A DNA stretch of 63,555 nucleotides from an uncultured Holdemania sp. GTDB taxonomy: Bacteria > Bacillota_I > Bacilli_A > Erysipelotrichales > Erysipelotrichaceae. The stretch covers positions 1 to 63,555 of the forward strand of contig CAJFOC010000055.1 of assembly GCA_904395815.1 (NCBI GenBank), read 5' to 3'. Under the pieces are notes generated by a model. That model made no database searches. It saw only the letters and a program-made list of their open reading frames with translations, and was not told the origin of the DNA. Made by a program: the position numbers and the translations under genes. Positions 8,779 to 15,194 of the stretch are shown in pieces; position 1 is the stretch's first letter, and every line of letters starts with the position of its first letter.

Positions 8779-9926
8779 AACGCTGCATCCGCAACGGCCT
8801 GGTTCATACCATGGCTGCGGCCGGAACGCTCAAAGCGGACATTCTGATTGAAAACGGCAAGATCACTGCAATCGCGGACAGGCTGACGCCGGAGGCGGAT
8901 TGCGAGGTGATCGATGCCGCCGGTCTGCAGGTGTATCCGGGCTTTATCGATGCTCATTGTCATATCGGTCTGTATGAGGACGGCATTGGCTTTGAAGGCA
9001 ACGATACCAATGAATCGACTGATCCGCTGACGCCGCAGCTCAGAGCGATTGACGCGATCAATCCGTTCGATCCGTCTTTTCGTGAGGCGGCGCTGGCCGG
9101 GGTGACGACGGTGGGAACCGGACCGGGTTCAGCCAATGTGGTCGGCGGTACGTTCGCGGCGGTCAAAACGGCCGGCAGCTGTGTGGATGAGATGATCGTC
9201 AGAGAAGCGGTGGCGATGAAATGTGCGTTTGGTGAGAATCCCAAGCGCTGTTATCAGGGGAAAAACAACAACACCCGCATGGCCACGGCAGCCAAGCTGC
9301 GCGAACTGCTGTTCAGGACGCTGGAGTATTCGATGAAGCTGGAACAGGCGCAGCAGGATCCTTCCCGCCGGCCTGCTTTCGATATGAAACTCAACGCGAT
9401 GCTGCCGGTCATTCGCAAGCAGCTGCCGCTGAAGGCGCATGCGCATCGGGCGGACGATATCTGCACGGCTATCCGCATCGCCCGGGAATTTGATCTGAAG
9501 CTGACGCTGGAGCATGTGACGGAGGGACAGCTGATTCTGGAACAGCTGCAGAAAGCCGGCGTACCGCTGGCAATCGGACCGAATCTGCATGCCAACAGCA
9601 AGTTTGAAATCCGCAACATGACCTTCACGACGCCGGGCGTGCTCAGCAAGGCAGGCTGTCAGGTTTCCATCATCACCGACGCGCCGATTGTGCCGCTGAA
9701 ATATCTGACGTTATCGGCTGGTCTGGCAGTGCGGTCGGGGATGGATCATCAGGAAGCGCTGAAGGCGATCACGATCAATCCGGCCCGGCATCTTGGCATT
9801 GCGGATCGGGTAGGCAGCGTGGAAGTGGGCAAGGACGCGGATCTGGTGCTGACCTGCGGTGATCCGCTGGAGATGTTCTCCACGGTGGAAATGACGCTGA
9901 TCAACGGGGAGCCGGTCGCCCGCTGA
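8775..9926 (+). CDS. Metal-dependent amidohydrolase, tandem copy 2
   Basis: Also 383 residues and roughly 60% identical by eye to the preceding gene along its full length. It keeps the same metal motifs (DAHCHIGL, KAHAHRADD, LEHVTEG, ITDAPIVP). The ATG overlaps the TGA of copy 1. The pair clearly arose by duplication. Divergence is concentrated near residues 170-195 and at the N and C termini, which suggests different but related substrates. Function beyond the superfamily is unknown. Confidence 0.85.
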   Translation: MKRCIRNGLVHTMAAAGTLKADILIENGKITAIADRLTPEADCEVIDAAGLQVYPGFIDAHCHIGLYEDGIGFEGNDTNESTDPLTPQLRAIDAINPFDPSFREAALAGVTTVGTGPGSANVVGGTFAAVKTAGSCVDEMIVREAVAMKCAFGENPKRCYQGKNNNTRMATAAKLRELLFRTLEYSMKLEQAQQDPSRRPAFDMKLNAMLPVIRKQLPLKAHAHRADDICTAIRIAREFDLKLTLEHVTEGQLILEQLQKAGVPLAIGPNLHANSKFEIRNMTFTTPGVLSKAGCQVSIITDAPIVPLKYLTLSAGLAVRSGMDHQEALKAITINPARHLGIADRVGSVEVGKDADLVLTCGDPLEMFSTVEMTLINGEPVAR

Positions 9927-9967
9927 CAAATGAAAAAAAAGGCCAGGCCTGGAAAGGAGAAACGGCC

Positions 9968-10792
9968 ATGATACGTTTTCTTGCCTCGGATATTGATCAT
10001 ACGCTGTACTCTCATCAGCTGCGGAAAATTCCGGAGCGCAATCTCAGCGCCCTGCTGCAGCTGCAGCAGCAGGGAGTACGGCTGATTCTGGCGACGGCGC
10101 GCATTGCGATGGGAGTCAGAACGATGGCAGAACAGCTGAAAATGGCAGACTACGGCGGACTGATCATTGCCTCGGCCGGGGCAGAGCTCATTCATTGTGC
10201 CAGCGGTCATCGGACGGTGCTTTCCAGCCTGTCGCTGCCGTTGATTCATCAGCTGTTTCAGTTTGCCGCAAAACATCAGGTACATCTGTCGGTACAGCAG
10301 CGCGACTGGATGATTGCGACAGGATATGACGAAGCGCTGGAATCAGACCGGCGGGATGTCGGAATTGACTTTGTCGTTGTCGGCTCCGATTTCTTTTCCT
10401 ATGTAAAAGAGCCGGCCTGCATGGCGGCGCTGACCGGAACGCCGCAGTTGCTGGATCAGATTGAACCGCTGGCCCGTGCGCAGCTGAACGATCTCACGCT
10501 GACCCGTTCTTCCCGCGAGTTTCTGGATATCACCCCGCTTCATGTCTGCAAGGCGGCGGCTCTGCGCCGGATTCTGCAGGAAAACGGGCTGACGGCGGAG
10601 GCGCTGGCGGCGATTGGCGATGGCGTCAACGATGTGGAAATGCTGCAGCTGGCCGGACTGGCAGCGGCGCCCTGCTCTGGCAGCGAACAGGCCCGTAAGG
10701 CCGCGGATATCCTTACCTGCAGTTGTGAAGATGGCGCGGTGGGGGAGCTGGCGGAGCGGATTCTGCAATACAACCGGGGGCAGCGGCCATGA
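9968..10792 (+). CDS. Cof-type HAD-IIB family phosphatase
   Basis: A 274-residue cytoplasmic HAD phosphatase. Motif I is ASDIDHTLYSH (nucleophile Asp8, acid Asp10), motif II is LATARIAMG near 40, and motif IV is AIGDGVNDVEMLQLAG near 215. The IIB cap lies between, as in Cof/YidA proteins that act on sugar phosphates or FMN. AAAGGAG precedes the ATG. It follows the amidohydrolases by 41 bases and overlaps the next small gene by ATGA, so it belongs to the same run of genes. Confidence 0.88.
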   Translation: MIRFLASDIDHTLYSHQLRKIPERNLSALLQLQQQGVRLILATARIAMGVRTMAEQLKMADYGGLIIASAGAELIHCASGHRTVLSSLSLPLIHQLFQFAAKHQVHLSVQQRDWMIATGYDEALESDRRDVGIDFVVVGSDFFSYVKEPACMAALTGTPQLLDQIEPLARAQLNDLTLTRSSREFLDITPLHVCKAAALRRILQENGLTAEALAAIGDGVNDVEMLQLAGLAAAPCSGSEQARKAADILTCSCEDGAVGELAERILQYNRGQRP

Positions 10793-10971
10793 ACCGGTAT
10801 CAGTCAATCAAACAGCTGGCGGTGCTGAGCGCGGCGCTGTTGGAACAGGTTCAGTTCTCACAGCAGACTGCCGATCCGCAGGAAACCGAGCGGCTATTGA
10901 AAGAGATCATCGTGGCCGCTCTTTGTGCCAGCGAAGATCCGCAGCAGCTCAAGCGTCAGCTATGGCCATGA
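10789..10971 (+). CDS. Small hypothetical protein (60 aa)
   Basis: This frame begins with an ATGA overlap on the HAD gene and ends exactly where a strong terminator begins, which supports it as real. The peptide is mainly helical and acidic (AALLEQVQFSQQTADPQETERLLKE), with no membrane segment or metal motif. I do not recognise a family. Its position suggests it is co-translated with the phosphatase. Confidence 0.55.
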   Translation: MNRYQSIKQLAVLSAALLEQVQFSQQTADPQETERLLKEIIVAALCASEDPQQLKRQLWP

Positions 10972-10999
10972 AAAGAACGTCGTGCGGCGTTCTTTTTTT
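10971..10999 (+). terminator. Terminator after the 60-aa gene
   Basis: AAAAGAACG and CGTTCTTTT form a 9-bp stem with an 8-nt loop and a following T run. It ends the transcription unit starting at 7591. Confidence 0.85.
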
Positions 11000-11098
11000 G
11001 ATTTGCGCAAGGAAAGTGGAGAATTGTGACGAACAATATCAGTAGCCTGCCGGTATGAAATCCGAAGCAGGGCATAGGTTGGTAACGAGGTGAGAGGA

Positions 11099-11581
11099 AT
11101 GAAAAAGAACACAGTGGTCACGATTGCCGCGGTGCTGCTGTCGCTGTCGTTCAGCGTGCTGTACTTTGCGTTGTTTGCCTGGATACGGGAAGCTCCGGCC
11201 TCAGCGGAAACGGTTGTGCAGCAGCCGACCAGCGCGCCTTTGCAAAGTGAAGAACCGGTATCCGCTCAAACCGCAGCGGATTCCTCCACGCTGACCTGGA
11301 TTCAGGCCGGCGCTTTTGCCACGGAGAGTTCGCTGAATGAGCTGATGGCTTTTCTGCAGCAGGACGGCTTTGATCCGGTCAGTTATCCGCGGGGCGAATT
11401 GACGCTGGTGGCGGTGGGAGTCAGTTTGGACCGGCAGCAGACAGAACAGGTTCGTCAGCGGATGATCGAGTTGGATTATGAATGGATGGAAAAATCGGTT
11501 TCACTGACACCGCAGCAGAAACAGCAGTTTCTGCAGGGACAAATCAGCGAAGTATTGGAGGCCTGCGCATCACAACCGTAA
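11099..11581 (+). CDS. SPOR-domain-like membrane-anchored protein
   Basis: A 160-residue protein with one N-terminal membrane helix (about 8-28). A Ser/Thr/Ala-rich linker follows, then a C-terminal domain beginning LTWIQAGAFATESSLNELMAFLQ, the start of a SPOR (sporulation-related repeat) domain. SPOR domains bind denuded septal peptidoglycan. A GTG nine bases upstream is in frame, but AGGTGAG at 11088-11094 favours the ATG. Its end overlaps the likely start of radC, placing it with the cell-shape and division cluster. Confidence 0.7.
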   Translation: MKKNTVVTIAAVLLSLSFSVLYFALFAWIREAPASAETVVQQPTSAPLQSEEPVSAQTAADSSTLTWIQAGAFATESSLNELMAFLQQDGFDPVSYPRGELTLVAVGVSLDRQQTEQVRQRMIELDYEWMEKSVSLTPQQKQQFLQGQISEVLEACASQP

Positions 11582-12249
11582 AGCAGATGCCTGCGGCGGA
11601 GCGGCCGCGGGAAAAGGCGTTAAGAACCGGGATTGAATCCTTATCCAGCCGGGAACTGCTGGCGGTATTGCTGCGCAGCGGCGTCTGCGGGTCATCGAGC
11701 TTGATGATTGCCGATCAGATCCTGATGAAGGCCGGCGGGGTGAGCGGATTGCCGGCGATGACCTTGAAGCAGCTGACGGCGATCAAGGGGATTAACAAGG
11801 TTAAAAGCCTGGAAATTCTGGCCTGTTTTGAACTGGCGCGGCGCATTGCACTGGAAAAAAGTCTGGAGCAGGACATAGTGGAAAATCCGGAACAGCTGAT
11901 TTCGTGGCTGAAACAGGAAATCGGCGCCAAACAGCAGGAACATTTTCTGGCGGTATATCTGGACGCCAAAAATCACATTCTGGAATACCGGATTCTGTTT
12001 AAGGGAACGCTGGATGCCAGTCTTGTTCATCCGCGGGAAGTGTTCAAGGAAGCGTTGCTGGTCTCAGCCTGCCGGATTCTGGTCATTCATAATCATCCTT
12101 CGCAGGATCTGACGCCCAGCCGGGCAGATCAGCGGATGACGCAGCGGCTGAAACAGGCGGGCGAACTGGTCGGCATTGAACTATTGGATCATCTGATTGT
12201 CAGCAGCACGGATTATTTCAGCTTTCGCGCTCATGGTTTGCTGGACTGA
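11569..12249 (+). CDS. radC: RadC/UPF0758 family JAB-domain protein
   Basis: RadC proteins carry a helix-hairpin-helix-like N-terminal part (ERPREKAL, LSSRELLAVLLRSG, LTAIKGINKVKSLEI) and a JAB/MPN metallo domain with HNHPSQDLTPSRAD and a downstream DHLIV. All are present. The first ATG is at 11587, but family members begin with about six more residues before the ERPRE motif. GGAGG at 11557-11561 is placed seven bases before ATC at 11569, which would give ITTVKQMPAAERPRE and 226 residues, a normal length. I therefore place the start at this rare ATC. ATG 11587 is the conservative alternative. Confidence 0.85.
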   Translation: MTTVKQMPAAERPREKALRTGIESLSSRELLAVLLRSGVCGSSSLMIADQILMKAGGVSGLPAMTLKQLTAIKGINKVKSLEILACFELARRIALEKSLEQDIVENPEQLISWLKQEIGAKQQEHFLAVYLDAKNHILEYRILFKGTLDASLVHPREVFKEALLVSACRILVIHNHPSQDLTPSRADQRMTQRLKQAGELVGIELLDHLIVSSTDYFSFRAHGLLD

Positions 12250-12267
12250 GTTTCATCGAGATTGGAA

Positions 12268-12296
12268 TTGAAGTTGATGCCTGTTCTCCGTATAAT
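12268..12296 (+). promoter_or_regulatory. Promoter of the mreCD-minCD unit
   Basis: TTGAAG (12268-12273), a 17-base spacer and TATAAT (12291-12296) form a near-consensus promoter 17 bases before the mreC ATG. It excludes the upstream in-frame ATG at 12262 as the mreC start. Confidence 0.8.
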
Positions 12297-12312
12297 AGGA
12301 ACAGGTGATAAA

Positions 12313-13161
12313 ATGAAGTTGAATCGATTCCAGAAAGTGCTGCTCTGGCTGATCGGAATTTCGGTCTCGCTTTCTCTGATATTGAACGTAGTCCGGTTAT
12401 CGACGCCGTTCAGTGAGATCAGCCGTGAAGGATATAACCTTTTTTCCATGATCAAGTATTCGCTGATCGATGTTCCGGTCAACTCGGTGACGGATTTCTT
12501 TACTTCCTTTTCGCAGTTGTGGCAGGTGCGTCAGGAAAATGACCTGTTGCGAACTCAGGTGGATGAGATCGCTTCGCTGCAGGCTCAGCTGAGCGAGGCG
12601 CAGCGGCAGATTGAACAGTTGCAGCAGCTCAGCGATCTGAAAGCGGTCGTTTCGGATTACGAGCTGATTCCGGCGACGGTGCTGTCGCGTTCTCAGGATT
12701 CCTGGAATAACCTGCTGACCATTGATGTCGGCAGTCAGGATGGCGTGGAATCGGATTATGCGGTGATCACGCCGCAGGGGCTGATCGGCAAGGTGCAGAA
12801 AGCGGGCGAGGGCACCTCCACGGTGAAACTGTTGACGGCGGAGGATGGCCTGAACAAGGTTTCGGTCAAGATTGAGGTCAGCGAGGACCGGACGGCCGAT
12901 GCGATTTTGCAGCGATATGACAGCAACGAACAGGCTTATGTGGTGGAACTGCTGAATTCCGGCAGTACGATCACGGAAAATATGCGGGTCGTAACCAGCG
13001 GCATGGGCGGAACGTTTCCTTCCGGTTTGCTGGTGGGAACGGTCAGCCGGGTGGAGGAACGAACCAACGCTGTCGGCGTTTTGATCTATGTGACGCCGGC
13101 CGCGGAGTATCAGGATCTGAATTATGTCTGCGTTGTGCGGCGTTCGGGAGCGGGTTCATGA
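12313..13161 (+). CDS. mreC: Rod shape-determining protein MreC
   Basis: A 282-residue bitopic protein. A short cytoplasmic N terminus precedes a membrane helix (about 8-27) and a coiled coil (about 65-110, rich in QLSEAQRQIEQLQQL). The MreC beta-barrel region follows (SWNNLLTIDVGSQDGVESDYAVITPQGLIGKV). MreC scaffolds the elongasome outside the membrane. AGGTGA precedes the ATG at 12313. It overlaps mreD by ATGA. In Bacillus mreB lies immediately upstream, but here only a 63-bp promoter gap separates radC from mreC. Confidence 0.95.
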   Translation: MKLNRFQKVLLWLIGISVSLSLILNVVRLSTPFSEISREGYNLFSMIKYSLIDVPVNSVTDFFTSFSQLWQVRQENDLLRTQVDEIASLQAQLSEAQRQIEQLQQLSDLKAVVSDYELIPATVLSRSQDSWNNLLTIDVGSQDGVESDYAVITPQGLIGKVQKAGEGTSTVKLLTAEDGLNKVSVKIEVSEDRTADAILQRYDSNEQAYVVELLNSGSTITENMRVVTSGMGGTFPSGLLVGTVSRVEERTNAVGVLIYVTPAAEYQDLNYVCVVRRSGAGS

Positions 13162-13706
13162 TGATGGAAGCGATGTTTATCGGAGTCAGCCTGATTCTGG
13201 ACATGATTCTGACGGTGCTGTTTCCGTTTGATTTTGCGATGATCCGGCCGGTATTCATTCCCTGCGTGGGATTCTGCGCACTGATGCTGACGCTGCGCGG
13301 CAAGCCGCTGCTGGATTCGCTGTTCATCGCGTTTGTGGCTGGTCTGGTATTTGACTTTCTCAACGCGGATCATTTTATGCTGAGTTCGCTGACCTGCATG
13401 GCCTGCGCTTTTCTCAGCCACATCTGGTCAAAGCATATCGGTTCTTCTCTTCTGGAACTGATCATTCTGCTTTGTTCGACCATTTTCATCAAGGAGCTTC
13501 TGATATACTTCTACATGACCGCCAGCGGATCGGCTGTGATGTCGGTGATGACCTGGCTGAGCAAGCGCCTGGCGCTGACGCTGGCCGGCAATCTGATTCC
13601 GATGCTGGCTGTCATCTGGATGAACGATCTGCGGCAGACGATTCAGGTTCGCCGTGAATCCGTTCGCAGAAAGGGAGAGAAGCTCAGATGGGAACAGTTA
13701 AAATAA
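13158..13706 (+). CDS. mreD: Rod shape-determining protein MreD
   Basis: A 182-residue polytopic membrane protein with about five hydrophobic segments and the small, featureless hydrophobic profile of MreD. The gene overlaps mreC (ATGA) and is followed by minC with a 19-base overlap. The call depends on size, topology and position more than on motifs. FDFLNADHFMLSSLTCMACAF near 60-80 fits the family. Confidence 0.85.
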   Translation: MMMEAMFIGVSLILDMILTVLFPFDFAMIRPVFIPCVGFCALMLTLRGKPLLDSLFIAFVAGLVFDFLNADHFMLSSLTCMACAFLSHIWSKHIGSSLLELIILLCSTIFIKELLIYFYMTASGSAVMSVMTWLSKRLALTLAGNLIPMLAVIWMNDLRQTIQVRRESVRRKGEKLRWEQLK

Positions 13707-14263
13707 AGGGAACTGCTGCCGGACTTGCGATTTTTCTGGTTTGCCGTCAATGGGCGGATCAGGCGCAGGAGCTGGCGGCGAAACTTCGGCTGCTGAAGAC
13801 CTGCAACGGTCATCCGGTCGAGGTTTTTTTTGATGTCTGTCCGGATGCGGCGTTATTGTGCCAGCTGATAAACATTCTGCATGACTGCGGTTGTCTGTGC
13901 ACGGGCATGGCATTACGAAATCCGCCGGTTTCTCAACGGCAGGTCCGCGTGGTGGACAAACTGCTGCGCGCGGGGACAGTGTATTGTTTTGATGACGATG
14001 TGCTGTTATTGCAGCCGGTCCGCCATCCGGTTCGGATCCGAATGAAAGGCGGTATGCTGATCGTATTGGGACAGGTCAGCGGCGAAATCTGGTTTCAGGA
14101 TGCGCAAGGATGCCTGATTGCGACCGGACTGGATCACGCCCGCATCAAGATTTCAGACAGCGAGTGGCAAATTCTGACAAATTCCGCGAAAGTCTGTGTG
14201 TATTATGAAAACCAGAGATGCAAAGCAGTCAGTTTGAAGGAGGAAGAAGAGTGGCAAGGGTAA
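13688..14263 (+). CDS. minC: Divergent septum-site protein MinC
   Basis: A 191-residue protein directly before minD. The N-terminal half starts VKIKGTAAGLAIFLV, like the MinC_N strand that begins with xIKGtxxGL. The C-terminal half shows the degenerate beta-helix pattern (LLRAGTVYCFDDDVLLL then GGMLIVLGQVSGEIWF). The usual RSGQ MinD-contact motif is RAGT here, and the helix repeats are poor, so this is a fast-evolving MinC. MinC inhibits FtsZ at the poles when bound to MinD. No minE or divIVA is nearby. Confidence 0.75.
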   Translation: MGTVKIKGTAAGLAIFLVCRQWADQAQELAAKLRLLKTCNGHPVEVFFDVCPDAALLCQLINILHDCGCLCTGMALRNPPVSQRQVRVVDKLLRAGTVYCFDDDVLLLQPVRHPVRIRMKGGMLIVLGQVSGEIWFQDAQGCLIATGLDHARIKISDSEWQILTNSAKVCVYYENQRCKAVSLKEEEEWQG

Positions 14264-15027
14264 TCATGATCACCAGCGGCAAAGGCGGCGTCGGCAAAAC
14301 GACGGTCTGTGCCAATCTGGGCGTTGCGCTGGCGTCTTTGGGCAAGAAAGTCTGTCTGATCGATATGGATCTGGGACTGAAAAATCTGGATGTGATGATG
14401 GGACTGGAAAACCGGGTGTTCTATGATCTGAAGGATGTGGTGGATGGCCGCTGTCCTTTGAGCCGGGCCATGGTTCAGGACAAGCGCTGCGGCAATCTGT
14501 TTCTTTTGGCAGCCTGCCGCAGCGTGAACTTATCGCGGCTGCGGCTGGAAGAGGTGAAGGCGGTTATCGCTCAGCTGCAGGACAGTTTTGATTTCATTCT
14601 GCTGGATTCCCCGGCCGGCATTGAAAAGGGATTTCAGTATGCCATGGCCTGTGCCGAGGAGGCGCTGGTCGTCGTTCAGCTGGATATCGCGGCGCTGCAG
14701 GACAGCGATCGGGTTATCGGGATTCTGATGAGAGAAGGAAAAAAGCGGATCCGGCTGGTGATGAACCGGGTGAATCCGAAATACATCGAAAAAGGCATTT
14801 CACTGAGCGTACGGGAAGCGGCGGACTGGCTGGGGCTGGAAGTCATCGGACTGATCTATGAAGATGAAAACCTGATCGCCGGCAACAATCGCGGTATTCC
14901 GGTGGCGCTGAAGCAAAGTTCTGTGACCTCGCAATGCTACACGGTCATCGCGCAGCGGCTGTTGGGCAACAAAGCGGTGATGCCGAAGTACAGGGACAGG
15001 ACATGGTTTTCGAAACTGTTCGGTTAG
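14251..15027 (+). CDS. minD: Septum site-determining ATPase MinD
   Basis: A 258-residue ParA/MinD-type ATPase. The deviant Walker A motif SGKGGVGKTTV lies near residues 9-19, IDMDLGLKNLDVMMGLE near 39-55, and LDSPAGIEKGF near 118-128. A C-terminal basic amphipathic tail (KYRDRTWFSKLFG) fits the membrane-targeting sequence. The start is GTG at 14251, seven bases after AAGGAGG, giving MARVIMITSGKGG. Longer readings would run into minC coding sequence. It overlaps minC by 13 bases and ends at a terminator. Confidence 0.97.
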   Translation: MARVIMITSGKGGVGKTTVCANLGVALASLGKKVCLIDMDLGLKNLDVMMGLENRVFYDLKDVVDGRCPLSRAMVQDKRCGNLFLLAACRSVNLSRLRLEEVKAVIAQLQDSFDFILLDSPAGIEKGFQYAMACAEEALVVVQLDIAALQDSDRVIGILMREGKKRIRLVMNRVNPKYIEKGISLSVREAADWLGLEVIGLIYEDENLIAGNNRGIPVALKQSSVTSQCYTVIAQRLLGNKAVMPKYRDRTWFSKLFG

Positions 15028-15048
15028 ACGGGGAATCCCGTCTTTTTT
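15027..15048 (+). terminator. Terminator after minD
   Basis: GACGGG, loop GAAT, CCCGTC and six T residues. The first stem base is the last base of the minD stop codon. Confidence 0.9.
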
Positions 15049-15076
15049 CTTTGTCCGGAAAAAAGTGCTTTTCCTG

Positions 15077-15105
15077 TTTACAAGTCGCAGGCTCTGTTCT
15101 ATAAT
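15077..15105 (+). promoter_or_regulatory. Promoter of the metal P-type ATPase
   Basis: TTTACA (15077-15082), a 17-base spacer and TATAAT (15100-15105) form a strong promoter. Transcription should start near 15112, just before the palindrome at 15123-15136. Confidence 0.8.
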
Positions 15106-15122
15106 AGATTCATGAAAACATA

Positions 15123-15136
15123 TGAACAACTATTCA
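15123..15136 (+). promoter_or_regulatory. Putative ArsR/SmtB-type metal-sensor operator
   Basis: TGAACA-AC-TATTCA is a 6-2-6 inverted repeat with one mismatch. It closely resembles the operator core recognised by SmtB/CzrA/CadC-type ArsR repressors. It lies about 11-25 bases into the transcript of the P-ATPase gene, a location suited to repression relieved by Zn or Cd. No ArsR gene is in the window. Confidence 0.55.
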
Positions 15137-15194
15137 AACAAAATGATGTTCGATGTTTTCCTGCTTCTGGTGAGGAAGAGAGTGGAGGAAGAGT

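Noticed and set aside
12262-12312. Upstream in-frame ATG for mreC at 12262
   Set aside because: It lies upstream of the -35/-10 promoter at 12268-12296. The ATG at 12313 has AGGTGA and fits the family start.
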